A stretch of DNA of 64,000 nt from Selenomonadales bacterium (GCA_029975165.1 JARKPR010000033.1:33160-97159); one strand, 5' to 3'; positions 15,763 to 25,993 are shown, counted from the first letter of the stretch. The notes: generated by a model from the letters alone, not told the origin. Numbers and translations are program-made.

Positions 15763-16851
15763 ATGAAAATCGCCAGCTACGGCTTAGCCATGCAAAGCAG
15801 CCACAGCCTCATCGAGCAGGACGCAAAACACGAATCCCTGCGGCTGTGGACCGGTAACCGAACGGCCGTGCGCGCCGTGCGCACGCCGCTCGCTCAGATC
15901 GTCGCCAACCTCAAACAAGACAGCGTCCAAATCTCCGCCGCCGCCCGCCGCCAGCAACAACTGCAGCTCAGGCAGCTCAGCTCCGCCCCCGCCGACAGCG
16001 CCGCCGCCTTCGAACTCAGCGACGCCGACAAGGCCAAGCTCCAGCTCATCCAGGACTTCATCGAAGCCCTCACCGGCAAAAAAATCCGCTTCGTCTTACC
16101 CGATGACGGCAAAGTCAAGCTCCAAATCGCCGCCGACCGGATAACCCTCCGCCTGAGCGGCCAGACCATCTCCCAGCCGCGCCCCGACTGGGGCCTGGCC
16201 TACGACTTCCACCAATCCCACTACGAAGCCGAGCAGACCACCTTCGCCGCCGCCGGCTTCGTCAAAACCGCCGACGGCCGCGAAATCGACTTCTCCGTCG
16301 CCTTCGCCGCCAGCCGCCAGTACAGCACCGAAACCAACGTCAGCATCCGGGCCGGCGCCGCCCTCACCGACCCCCTCGTCATCAACTTCGCCGTCCCCAC
16401 CGCCAGCCTCACCGCCGCCAAATACGCCTTCGACCTCGACGCCGACGGCGACAACGAACAAATCTCCTTCCTCGGCCAGGGCAGCGGCTTTCTCGCCCTC
16501 GACAAAAACGGCGACGGCGTCGTCAACGACGGCAGCGAACTCTTCGGCCCGCAAAGCGGCAACGGCTTCGCCGACCTCGCCGCCTACGACGCCGACGGCA
16601 ACAACTGGATTGACGAAAACGACCCCATCTACCAAAGCCTTGTCATCTGGACCAAAGACGAAAACGGCAACGACCGCCTCTTCACCCTCGGCCAAAAAGG
16701 CGTCGGCGCCATCTACCTCGGCAACGTCGCCACCGACTTCAGCTACAAAAACAACGCCAACCAGCTCCAAGGCCAGCTCAGAACCAGCGGCGTCTTCCTC
16801 CGCGAGGATGGGGGAGTGGGGACCGTCCAACAAATCGACCTCGCCGTCTAG
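15763..16851 (+). CDS. EF-hand-like calcium-binding protein of unknown role
   Basis: A 362-residue protein with no signal peptide. The C-terminal half has three acidic Asx-rich loops resembling EF-hand or dockerin calcium sites: DLDADGDNE, LDKNGDGVVNDGSE and YDADGNNWIDEND. The N-terminus (MKIASYGLAMQSSHSLIEQD) and the helical QISAAARRQQQLQLRQL region are not recognised. It follows the flagellar block and has its own ribosome binding site GGAGGAG. A surface or motility role is only a guess from position. Confidence 0.65.
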   Translation: MKIASYGLAMQSSHSLIEQDAKHESLRLWTGNRTAVRAVRTPLAQIVANLKQDSVQISAAARRQQQLQLRQLSSAPADSAAAFELSDADKAKLQLIQDFIEALTGKKIRFVLPDDGKVKLQIAADRITLRLSGQTISQPRPDWGLAYDFHQSHYEAEQTTFAAAGFVKTADGREIDFSVAFAASRQYSTETNVSIRAGAALTDPLVINFAVPTASLTAAKYAFDLDADGDNEQISFLGQGSGFLALDKNGDGVVNDGSELFGPQSGNGFADLAAYDADGNNWIDENDPIYQSLVIWTKDENGNDRLFTLGQKGVGAIYLGNVATDFSYKNNANQLQGQLRTSGVFLREDGGVGTVQQIDLAV

Positions 16852-16855
16852 CTAC

Positions 16856-16977
16856 GGCCGCCCAGCAGCCGCCATCTGCGGCGTTGCTCCTCAGAGCGCT
16901 TGCTTGCGTACGTTCCGAAGTACGCGGCGCGGCACGCTCTTCCGGTGCGCCTTGCATCTGACGGCTTCTGAACGGCC
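16856..16977 (+). repeat. family A long-hairpin repeat, copy A2
   Basis: Short outer arms GGCCG / CGGCC enclose the conserved core CATCTGCGGCGTTGCTCCTC, GAGCGCTTGC, the inner hairpin GCGTACG...AGTACGC, CTCTTCCGGTGCGCC and CATCTGACGGCTTCTG. It begins a few bases after the EF-hand protein stop. Confidence 0.75.
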
Positions 16978-17004
16978 TAAGCAAGTACAGAATAATAATA
17001 TTTT

Positions 17005-17031
17005 AGACCCGGCGCAATGCCGGGTCTTCTT
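17005..17031. terminator. hairpin between convergent genes
   Basis: Perfect 9-bp stem AGACCCGGC / GCCGGGTCT with loop GCAAT. The + strand tail TCTT is modestly T-rich and the - strand tail is A-rich, so termination is more likely for + transcription. Confidence 0.55.
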
Positions 17032-17034
17032 ATG

Positions 17035-17730
17035 CTACCTGTTGGCGGGGCAGACCTGGCGGCATTGCCAGCACTGCAGCACCGCGAAGCCGCGCGGCAG
17101 CTTTGTCCAGCAGTGACGCCGGCAGGCGTCCTGATTGACCGTGCGATCGCCATTGATGGCCTTTGCGGGACAAGACTCCACACATAACCGGCACCCGGCC
17201 GGGCATAGCTCATCGCTGACAAGCGGATCGGGTTCGACCGGTAAAGCGGTGATAACCGAAACGAGATTAACCTTATTCCCATATCGGGGAGTGATCAACA
17301 GCGAATTTTTCCCCATCACCCCCAAACCGGCGGCAACGGCCGCATGCTTATGCGACAAATCCCCTGCCGCATACCCTTTTTCCTCATCCCAACGAAAGTA
17401 CGGGGTCATCGCCGGTACCGGGATAGTATCGGCCGCGAACTGGTCCTCGATAAAACGCGCCAAATAATAAGCATCACCATCCAGGCGGCCGATATTCCCC
17501 TCATGGACGGCAGTATAACTTGTCCAGTGATTATTTACCATCGGCCCGGCCAGACATCTCCGGGCCAACACCACGACCGAGCGCGCCGCCGGCATAATAT
17601 CGGCAGGCTTGTGGCCCTGCGGCGCCGCCGCGAATCTCTCGACCGGCGCGACCCCTATCAAGTCAATACCTAACCCCTTCGCTACCTGCGCTAACCTCGC
17701 TCTTGCCTTCGACGCCGGCAACACGGCCAT
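17035..17730 (-). CDS. epoxyqueuosine reductase-like Fe-S protein
   Basis: A 231-residue protein resembling a shortened QueG/reductive-dehalogenase-type iron-sulfur protein. It has an N-terminal LGIDLIGVAPVERFAA region, a central motif HKHAAVAAGLGVMGKNSLLI, and two cysteine clusters (CPAGCRLCVESCP and CWQCRQVCP) for two 4Fe-4S centres. It is shorter than QueG (about 350-380 residues), so a queuosine role is not assured. The start is uncertain among TTG 17733, ATG 17730 and a GTG six bases later. A - strand TATAAT lies at 17754-17749. Confidence 0.75.
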   Translation of the reverse strand: MAVLPASKARARLAQVAKGLGIDLIGVAPVERFAAAPQGHKPADIMPAARSVVVLARRCLAGPMVNNHWTSYTAVHEGNIGRLDGDAYYLARFIEDQFAADTIPVPAMTPYFRWDEEKGYAAGDLSHKHAAVAAGLGVMGKNSLLITPRYGNKVNLVSVITALPVEPDPLVSDELCPAGCRLCVESCPAKAINGDRTVNQDACRRHCWTKLPRGFAVLQCWQCRQVCPANR

Positions 17731-17896
17731 CAACTCCTTTTAAGAGTAATTATAGACCGCATTTCGTCAACAATCGTCCCGATTTGTGCCGTTTAATTCC
17801 CGGGCCGCAAAAGGGCCGACAACCTCGCCGCCCTCGTTCGCGGACTGTTGCTCGACCTCTTCGGCCGGTATAAGAGTAACTGGCTTATTTTTTTAC

Positions 17897-17926
17897 TTGC
17901 TTTTTTTTGTCACCGTCAATTATAAT
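17897..17926 (+). promoter_or_regulatory. sigma-A promoter of the structured RNA
   Basis: TTGCTT (17897-17902), an 18-base spacer, then a perfect TATAAT (17921-17926). Transcription would start near 17933, about a dozen bases before the closing stem of the RNA. Confidence 0.6.
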
Positions 17927-17944
17927 TTGGTTAAAGAACCTTTT

Positions 17945-18160
17945 GCTTAGGTCTGTGGTTGAAAATCGATGCCAGTCGCAGGCGAAACGATCCACGTAAG
18001 GGGTCAAAAGAGACTCTGAGCATGGTGCGGCTTAGAAGTAAGCCCTGCCGGCGGGCGCTATAGGCGCAACGGCCGAGAGAAGCAGTAGTGAGGGGATTGA
18101 ATTCCTAGTAGCGAACCTTCCAGCAGGCGGGTGTGGGGGAAAAGACCAGGTCGGCTAAGC
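17945..18160 (+). ncRNA. raiA: structured RNA, candidate raiA motif
   Basis: About 216 bases lie between a strong promoter and the zinc-ribbon gene with no supported ORF. The ends pair (GCTTAG at 17945-17950 with CTAAGC at 18155-18160). Inside are purine-rich linkers and several short hairpins, including GCCCTGCCGGCGGGC. The length, the position upstream of the hibernation-factor gene (hpf/raiA) and the same general locus as comF fit the raiA motif, a noncoding RNA of Clostridia and Actinobacteria linked to sporulation and aggregation. The assignment rests on context and memory of the family, not on a covariance search. Confidence 0.6.
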
Positions 18161-18199
18161 AATGGTCCTTTAAGTCTGAAGGTGAGGGGATTTCGAGTA

Positions 18200-18493
18200 A
18201 TGGCTTTCCAGGACAAGACATTAAAGTGCAAGGACTGCGGGGGTGACTTCGTCTTCACGGCCGGCGAGCAGGAATTCTACGCCGAAAAGGGCTTCGAAAA
18301 CGAGCCGGCCCGCTGCCGCGAATGCCGCGATGCACGCAGGCGCGGCCGCGAGGGCGGCGACGCCAGGGCCCCGCGGGAAATGCACGAAGCCGTCTGTGCC
18401 GAATGCGGCGTGACCACTCAGGTACCCTTCAAACCGCGCAACGATCGTCCCATATACTGCCGCGAATGCTTTGCCGCCAAAAAACAGAGCTGA
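18200..18493 (+). CDS. zinc-ribbon protein
   Basis: A 97-residue protein with two zinc-ribbon units: CKDCGGDF paired with CRECRDARRRGREGG, and CAECGVTTQVPF paired with CRECF. It matches the small family of probable zinc-ribbon proteins common in Firmicutes and of unknown function. Binding to nucleic acid or protein is possible from the basic RRRGREGG segment. ATG at 18200 follows GAGGGG. It may be cotranscribed with the structured RNA immediately upstream. Confidence 0.82.
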   Translation: MAFQDKTLKCKDCGGDFVFTAGEQEFYAEKGFENEPARCRECRDARRRGREGGDARAPREMHEAVCAECGVTTQVPFKPRNDRPIYCRECFAAKKQS

Positions 18494-18511
18494 CTGAAAT
18501 CGCCGAACAAT

Positions 18512-18539
18512 GCCCGGAATTCATTCCGGGCTTTATTTT
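18512..18539 (+). terminator. intrinsic terminator after the zinc-ribbon gene
   Basis: Perfect stem GCCCGGAAT / ATTCCGGGC followed by TTTATTTT. Confidence 0.85.
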
Positions 18540-18620
18540 ATCCGTTTTCAGCCACCCGCCCCTGGGGGGGCGATGCCCTTCTCCCCGCGTTATCCCCATG
18601 CAAAACAGCGACATTACACT

Positions 18621-18650
18621 TTATCAACATATTTATCCACATTATCCACA
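18621..18650 (+). promoter_or_regulatory. cluster of three DnaA boxes
   Basis: TTATCAACA (18621-18629) is one mismatch from consensus; TTATCCACA at 18633-18641 and TTATCCACA at 18642-18650 are perfect and abut. All face the same way. A fourth, TTATCAACA, is at 18951-18959. No dnaA, dnaN or other origin gene is in the window. Confidence 0.65.
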
Positions 18651-18728
18651 GATGGCAAACGAAAAATTATGTAGAAATATGTCAACCCAAAAAGCCCGCA
18701 TCAATTGCAAAGTCATACGTAAATGCGC

Positions 18729-18905
18729 ATGATTATCGATGAATGGAAACTTAACAGGGAAGGACCCCAGGTCCTAAAAATCCTCTCCGCTCTGCTGCCG
18801 GGGCCTTCTCCTTCAACGAACACTGCATCGTCCGGACGGACGGCAAAGACACCAAAATAGTCGGCCGGCTCTCTAACGCAGAGGTATATGAATTAATATG
18901 CATAA
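18729..18905 (+). pseudogene. frameshifted remnant of a small gene
   Basis: Frame 3 (18729-18860) reads MIIDEWKLNREGPQVLKILS then ALLPG before drifting to low-quality sequence and TAG. From about 18800 the sensible reading moves one frame over: AFSFNEHCIVRTDGKDTK then IVGRLSNAEVYELI. Both segments have the codon bias of the genome, and joined they make one coherent protein of about 60 residues. This suggests a single frameshift near the run at 18800. No ribosome binding site was seen. The family was not recognised. Confidence 0.4.
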
Positions 18906-18916
18906 GCTATCCAAGG

Positions 18917-18944
18917 ATACCCCCTGGTACGGGGGGTATTTTTT
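18917..18944 (+). terminator. intrinsic terminator after the gene remnant
   Basis: ATACCCCC and GGGGGTAT flank a short loop and are followed by six T residues. The only candidate upstream unit is the frameshifted remnant or an unannotated small RNA. The stretch 18960-19180 beyond it, apart from a DnaA box, holds nothing I can support. Confidence 0.7.
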
Positions 18945-19182
18945 GTGCTTTTATCAACATATCTGTCGAAATTGGTGACACCGTGAACTTCGACATCGGA
19001 CTCATCGTCCGCGCCGCCCCCCTCCTCCTGGCCGGCGCGTCCTCACCGTCCAGACCACCGCCCCCCAGCGTCGGCTTTGGCCGCAGAAGGCCCGTCCGGG
19101 CAGAGCTTCGCCGCCGCCCGCGAACCGCGCCCCCGGGCCTTCCTGTGCAAGATACCGCAGTCCTCATCGGCGGCTGCCTTCG

Positions 19183-19211
19183 TTGACACATCTATCCAGG
19201 TGTGCTATATT
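19183..19211 (+). promoter_or_regulatory. sigma-A promoter of the cold-shock gene
   Basis: A perfect -35 TTGACA, 17-base spacer and TATATT. The transcript would have a leader of about 50 bases before ATG 19267. Confidence 0.8.
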
Positions 19212-19266
19212 AAAATCTGTGGCCATATTTTGGTCCGGCAACAACTGTTAGGAGGAATTCAGCAAC

Positions 19267-19464
19267 ATGATCGGCAAAGTAAAATGGTTCAGCGCGGAAA
19301 AAGGGTATGGCTTCCTTGAAAGGGAAGACGGCGGCGACGTTTTCGTGCACTTCTCGGCCATCCAGTCCGAAGGCTTCAAAACCCTCAACGAAGGAGAAAA
19401 GGTCGAATTCGAGATCGTCGACGGCGCGCGCGGACCGCAGGCCGCTAACGTCCTCAAACTGTAA
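19267..19464 (+). CDS. csp: cold-shock protein (CspA family)
   Basis: A 65-residue single cold-shock domain, an RNA chaperone. Both ribonucleoprotein motifs are clear: [10 protein letters not shown] (RNP1) and VFVHFSAI (RNP2). Length is typical. GGAGG precedes the ATG by about nine bases. The gene has its own promoter and terminator, so it is monocistronic. Confidence 0.95.
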   Translation: MIGKVKWFSAEKGYGFLEREDGGDVFVHFSAIQSEGFKTLNEGEKVEFEIVDGARGPQAANVLKL

Positions 19465-19477
19465 AAGCGCTTGTCCG

Positions 19478-19501
19478 ACCCGGCCTACGGCCGGGTTTTT
19501 G
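19478..19501 (+). terminator. intrinsic terminator after csp
   Basis: Perfect 8-bp stem ACCCGGCC / GGCCGGGT with a TAC loop, followed by TTTT. Confidence 0.8.
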
Positions 19502-19562
19502 GTTGCCGGTAGTTATGTCGCCGGCAGCAACCCGGAACAATTTCAGGCGCGGTGAATATTTG

Positions 19563-19591
19563 AAAGGAATTTTTTGCTTTCTCGGGAATAA
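19563..19591 (+). promoter_or_regulatory. candidate sigma-H promoter of hpf
   Basis: AAAGGAATT (19563-19571), 11 bases, then CGGGAATAA (19583-19591) matches the sigma-H pattern RnAGGAWWW-n11/12-RnnGAATww except for C at the first R of the -10. The hpf homologue of Bacillus subtilis is known to use sigma-H. Confidence 0.5.
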
Positions 19592-19624
19592 TATTATTAA
19601 GATTCTGGAAGGGAGATGAGGTCT

Positions 19625-20152
19625 GTGGCAATAACCGTACGAGGCAAGAACATCGATATCACACCACCTCTGAAGGACTACGTCGAAAAACGCGTCGGCA
19701 AGATCGCCAAATACTTCGAAACCCTGGGCGAGATTACCGTAGTCCTCACCGTCGCCAAAGGACGCCATATCGTCGAAGTGACCGTGCCCCTCAACGGCAT
19801 GCTGCTCCGCGGCGAAGAATCGACCACCGATATGTACACCTCGATCGACCTCGTCATAGAAAAACTGGAAAGACAGATCGAAAAATATAAGACCAAGCTG
19901 GCCCGCAAGCTCAAGACCGGCACCTTCAAAGGCGACATCGGCAGCGCGGCCCGCGACACCGGCGACGACGAATTCCGCATCGTCAAAACCAAGCGGTTCG
20001 CCGTCAAGCCCATGACAACCGAAGAAGCCGTAATGCAGATGAACCTCATCAACCACGACTTCTACGTCTTTACCAACGCCGAAACCGAAGAAGTCAACGT
20101 CATCTACCGGCGCAAAGACGGCGGCTACGGCCTCATCGAACCCGAATTCTAG
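19625..20152 (+). CDS. hpf: long-form ribosome hibernation promoting factor
   Basis: A 175-residue long HPF, which dimerises 70S ribosomes into inactive 100S particles in stationary phase. The N-terminal domain begins AITVRGKNIDITPPLKDYVE, and the C-terminal dimerisation domain reads IVKTKRFAVKPMTTEEAVMQ, then NLINHDFYVFTNAETEEVNV. The GTG at 19625 gives the usual N-terminus and sits nine bases after GGGAG; the ATG at 19616 directly abuts that site. It lies upstream of secA and prfB, as in many Firmicutes. Confidence 0.94.
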   Translation: MAITVRGKNIDITPPLKDYVEKRVGKIAKYFETLGEITVVLTVAKGRHIVEVTVPLNGMLLRGEESTTDMYTSIDLVIEKLERQIEKYKTKLARKLKTGTFKGDIGSAARDTGDDEFRIVKTKRFAVKPMTTEEAVMQMNLINHDFYVFTNAETEEVNVIYRRKDGGYGLIEPEF

Positions 20153-20162
20153 CCAGGTCGGC

Positions 20163-20181
20163 ACCCAGGGTCAAGCCCTGG
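20163..20181 (+). terminator. weak hairpin after hpf
   Basis: CCCAGGG / CCCTGGG stem with a TCAAG loop but no T run (GTGTCTTCG follows). It could act as a weak terminator or RNA-stabilising hairpin. Confidence 0.35.
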
Positions 20182-20239
20182 GTGTCTTCGCTTCGCCGCC
20201 TGGCGAAACCGTCGGCAGAACAATAGGGGAGAGGATAGC

Positions 20240-20425
20240 ATGACCGTCAACAAGCGCTACTTCCGCGTCTTCCTCATATTCCTGATTCTCTTCGGCGCCT
20301 ACCAGATGTACGAAATCAACACCCTCCAGGACCCCGGCGTATCAGAGATCGTCATCACCGGCGCGATGATGCTCATCGGCGTAGTCATCGTCAGCGCCAT
20401 CTGGTTCCTCAAAAATATTCGTTGA
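20240..20425 (+). CDS. 61-residue two-span membrane protein
   Basis: A short protein with two hydrophobic segments (VFLIFLILFGAYQMY and VITGAMMLIGVVIVSAIWFL) joined by an acidic linker. GGGGAGAGGAT precedes the ATG by a few bases. No family was recognised. A family A repeat starts directly at its stop codon. Confidence 0.65.
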   Translation: MTVNKRYFRVFLIFLILFGAYQMYEINTLQDPGVSEIVITGAMMLIGVVIVSAIWFLKNIR

Positions 20426-20497
20426 CGGCCGTTGATAAGCCCCCATCTGCGTTATTGCTCCTCTGCTGCCTTGCATCTGACGGCTTCTGAACGGCCG
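20426..20497 (+). repeat. family A repeat, copy A3 (internally deleted)
   Basis: Complementary arms CGGCCGTT / AACGGCCG enclose only about 56 bases: the outer landmarks CATCTGCG, TTGCTCCTC and TTGCATCTGACGGCTTCTG remain, while the central GCGTACG hairpin is missing. Confidence 0.7.
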
Positions 20498-20528
20498 CGG
20501 CAATTCATTATCCCCACAAACGCAACAA

Positions 20529-20553
20529 CCCCCGGGGCATCCCGCCCCGGGGG
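20529..20553 (-). terminator. intrinsic terminator of the 20.7-kb reverse gene
   Basis: Perfect 10-bp stem CCCCCGGGGC / GCCCCGGGGG with a 5-base loop, followed on the - strand by TTGTTGCGTTT. Confidence 0.65.
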
Positions 20554-20560
20554 TTCCCGT

Positions 20561-20773
20561 TCATTTTCCCAGCACCCGCATCCTGCGGCTGGCGATGACC
20601 TCCGCCAGGCTGGCCTCCTCCAGCTCCCGCGCCTTCCGCGCGAACTCCTCCCGCGTGAACACGCCTTTCTCGATCAGCAGCTCCACAAGCACCGCCGCCG
20701 CCAGCGTATTCCGGTAATCCGTATCCTTCAGGTCCGCGATATGGCCGGCGATCTCCAGCACACTCAACGTCAT
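20561..20773 (-). CDS. 70-residue conserved-looking hypothetical protein
   Basis: A small soluble, helical protein beginning MTLSVLEIAGHIADLKDTDY and continuing RNTLAAAVLVELLIEKGVFT. The phrase LIEKGVFTREEF resembles the start of helix-rich subunit-like modules, but no family could be named. ATG 20773 was chosen because GAGGAGG lies six bases upstream; the frame is open to 20818 without a better site. A terminator follows. The 527 bases between this gene and secA hold only the secA promoter and GC-rich sequence with no ORF I can support. Confidence 0.6.
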   Translation of the reverse strand: MTLSVLEIAGHIADLKDTDYRNTLAAAVLVELLIEKGVFTREEFARKARELEEASLAEVIASRRMRVLGK

Positions 20774-21193
20774 GGCCATCCTCCTCAACGGCGAAAAAAC
20801 ATCCTTCCCCACAGTCATGCCCGGATCACGCCCCTGTTATACATAGGCGCGACCCCGCTCGTCTTATGCCGCTTTTTTTAGTTTTGTTCCTGCCGCATCC
20901 GCGGCTTCTCATCGCCCGATCCTACGCCGCCTGACGCCCCGTCCCGCCGCGGCAAGCGCGGCCGCCGGCCGCCGCCGGCATACAAATGCCCCAAATGCAT
21001 AACAATAGCAATAACGGCCACGCCACCTCCGCCCGTCACCCGCCCCCGCTTCCGTGCAGACGCGGAGGCCGCTGCGCGGCTTCGATTCAGTTCCTGTTCC
21101 TCCCGGTTAAGAAGCTGCCTCCCGTTCCCTTGCCGGTGGCGACAATCGCTATCGCAGACGGAGGCCGCAGGCAGTCGGCACCGCAGACGGCTT

Positions 21194-21222
21194 TTGACTA
21201 ATCCCCGCGATTCTGCTAAAAT
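21194..21222 (+). promoter_or_regulatory. sigma-A promoter of secA
   Basis: TTGACT, 17-base spacer, TAAAAT. It leaves an untranslated leader of about 70 bases that contains a CCTCCG / CGGAGG hairpin. Confidence 0.65.
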
Positions 21223-21301
21223 TTTAAGATAGGTAAATCCAGCCACCTCCGGATTGCGACGGAGGCCTCAGGCTGTGCGGACATAAAGGAGATGACACTG
21301 C

Positions 21302-23809
<2,508 letters not shown>

Positions 23810-23813
23810 CTTT

Positions 23814-23933
23814 GGCTGCCCCAAAACGCGCCTAACATCGTTGCTCCTCGGGGCAGTTGCTGGCGTACGCAACCAGGTACGCGTCGCTGCCTGCCCCTCC
23901 GGTGCGCCTAATTATGCGCGCTTTGGAACAGCC
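23814..23933 (+). repeat. family A long-hairpin repeat, copy A4 (diverged)
   Basis: Outer arms GGCTG / CAGCC, with inner GCGC and AAA/TTT segments pairing, enclose ATCGTTGCTCCTCGGGGCAG, the GGCGTACGC...GGTACGCG hairpin and CTGCCCCTCCGGTGCGCC. The GAGCGC part of other copies is replaced by GGGGCAG, and its partner is changed to CTGCCCC so pairing is kept. Confidence 0.7.
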
Positions 23934-23981
23934 TCGGACTATTTTCCTGTGAATACTAATATACTTAGGGAGAGATGCAAA

Positions 23982-25095
23982 TTGCTATTGGAAGAACTGC
24001 GCCGCGAAGTGGAAGAACAGGCCGCGAGGCTGGAAGAAATAAGGGCTTCCCTTTGACGTTGCCGGCAAACAGCAGCAAATAGCGGCCCTCGAGCATAAAT
24101 TGGCCGCCCCCGGCTTCTGGGACGACCCGGCCGCCGCCCAGAAAGTCATGCAAGACCTCACCCGCCTCAAAGACAGCCTCGGCCAGTACCGCGAACTGGC
24201 GGCCCGCCACGACGACGCCGCCACCCTGTGGCAGCTCGGCATGGACGAAAACGACGACAGCGTTTATAGCGAAGTCGCCGGCTCTCTGGCCGCCCTGCGC
24301 AAAGACCTCGAACACCTCGAACTCGCCCTCATGCTCTCCGGCGAATACGACGGCAACAGCGCCATCGTCACCCTCCACGCCGGCGCCGGCGGCACCGAAG
24401 CCCAGGACTGGGTGCAGATGCTCCTCCGCATGTACGTCCGCTGGGCGGAGAAAAACAACTACAAAGTCGAAACCCTCGACTTCCTCGCCGGCGACGAAGC
24501 CGGCGTCAAAAGCGCCACCATCCTCGTCGCCGGCAAAAACGCCTACGGCTACCTGCGGGCCGAAAAAGGCGTCCACCGCCTCGTCCGCATCTCGCCTTTC
24601 GACGCCTCCGGCCGGCGGCACACCTCCTTCGCCGCCGTCGACGTCATGCCCGAGATCGACGACACCATCGAAGTCAGCATCAACCCCGCCGACCTGCGCG
24701 TCGACACCTTCCGCGCCGGCGGCGCCGGCGGCCAGCACATCAACAAAACCGACTCCGCCGTCCGCATGACCCACATCCCCACCGGCGTCGTCGTCCAATG
24801 CCAGAGCGAACGCTCCCAGATCCAAAACCGCGAACAATGCATGCGCCTGCTGCGCGCCAAACTCTTCGAGCTCGAACGCCGCAAGCACGACGAGAAAATC
24901 GAGGAAATCGGCGGCGACTACCAGGCCATCGAATGGGGCAGCCAGATCAGATCCTACGTCTTCCACCCCTACAGCCTCGTCAAAGACCACCGCACCGGCG
25001 CCGAGATCGGCAACGTCCAGGCGGTCATGGACGGGGAAATCGACGCCTTCATCGAAGCCTACCTCAAAAGCGGCGGCAAAAGCGTCGAAAAATAA
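23982..25095 (+). CDS. prfB: peptide chain release factor 2, with programmed +1 frameshift
   Basis: RF2 (370 residues after the shift) reads stops UGA and UAA. The first frame starts at TTG 23982, seven bases after AGGGAGAG, and ends at CTT TGA (24051-24056). Skipping T24054 gives CTT GAC and continues without a break to 25095. This is the known RF2 autoregulatory site: slow UGA reading when RF2 is scarce promotes the shift. The second frame carries the stop-recognition SPF tripeptide (RISPFDASGRRHTSF) and the catalytic GGQ (24727-24735). It lies downstream of secA, as is common. Confidence 0.95.
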
Positions 25096-25109
25096 CTGGA
25101 GGCGTGCCC

Positions 25110-25799
25110 ATGAAGCGCCTAGCCGTAATAACCCTCATTATATTGGCCCTCGCCGTCGCCGGCGAATTCGCCATGCCCTGGCTCGTCGGCAGCCTCGTCG
25201 CCCGCGGCATGGGCGGCGCCACCGGCAGCGACGACATCACCGCCGAAGTAGCCAAGCGTCCGGCCATCCTCATGCTCGACGGCCGCTTCGACAGCATCGT
25301 CATCCGCGCCCGGGACGCCAGGATCGACAAGATAACCTTCGCCCAGCTCGACGCCGCCCTCCAGGACGTCGCCCTCGACATGCCCGTCCTCCTCGGCCAG
25401 CGGCGCGTCGCCGTAAAGACCGTGCGCGACATCGACCTCACCGCCGTCATCACCCAGGAAGAACTCAGCCGCTACATAAACCAGACCGTCAAAGGCATCA
25501 AAAACGCCCAGGTAGCCATCGGCAGCGGCGCCGTCAAAGTCAGCGCCAACTTCGCCCTCGGCCAGATCGCCAGCCTCGCCATCGCCCTCGACGGCAAAAT
25601 CGTCGGCGACGGCTACCGGATCAAATTCGTCACCGACCGCTTCCTCATCAACAACACCGCCGTCGGCAACATCGGCGGCGCCGTCCTCACCGAAATCCCT
25701 CTCGTCGACCTCCGAAAACTCCCCTTCGGCGTCAAGACCCGCCAGGTCACCATGGACAACGGCCGCATAACGATCATGGCCGACAACCGAACCCCTTGA
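25110..25799 (+). CDS. DUF2993 (LmeA-like) protein
   Basis: A 229-residue protein with an N-terminal signal anchor (LAVITLIILALAVAGEFAMP) and a beta-rich extracytoplasmic domain (ILMLDGRFDSIVIRARDARI, AVKTVRDIDLTAVITQEELS). This fits the DUF2993 family, whose mycobacterial member LmeA is a periplasmic phospholipid-binding protein. It follows prfB by 14 bases and is probably cotranscribed with it. Confidence 0.75.
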   Translation: MKRLAVITLIILALAVAGEFAMPWLVGSLVARGMGGATGSDDITAEVAKRPAILMLDGRFDSIVIRARDARIDKITFAQLDAALQDVALDMPVLLGQRRVAVKTVRDIDLTAVITQEELSRYINQTVKGIKNAQVAIGSGAVKVSANFALGQIASLAIALDGKIVGDGYRIKFVTDRFLINNTAVGNIGGAVLTEIPLVDLRKLPFGVKTRQVTMDNGRITIMADNRTP

Positions 25800-25807
25800 A
25801 GCCAGCT

Positions 25808-25832
25808 GCCCGGCGGTCAAGCCGGGTTTTCC
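25808..25832 (+). terminator. intrinsic terminator after the DUF2993 gene
   Basis: GCCCGGC pairs with GCCGGGT around GGTCAA, followed by TTTCCTTT. Confidence 0.65.
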
Positions 25833-25993
25833 TTTGTTTTCCCGCCCCCCAGGCAGGACATTCATCGACCGTGGCAGAATACCTTAATGCTTACATGTCT
25901 TGCCAACAGTGCATAAACATTGGTTAATTCAGGAAAAATATAGTGTCCCGCTAAAGCCGCCCTTACCCGCGCAAACTCTGACAAGGTGGGAGA

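Noticed and set aside
18983..19186. A 67-residue ORF before csp
   Set aside because: No ribosome binding site, low-complexity Pro/Arg second half, and it runs into the csp promoter.
20878..21246. A 122-residue - strand ORF in the secA leader region
   Set aside because: Arg/Gly-rich, no start site support, and it overlaps the secA promoter.
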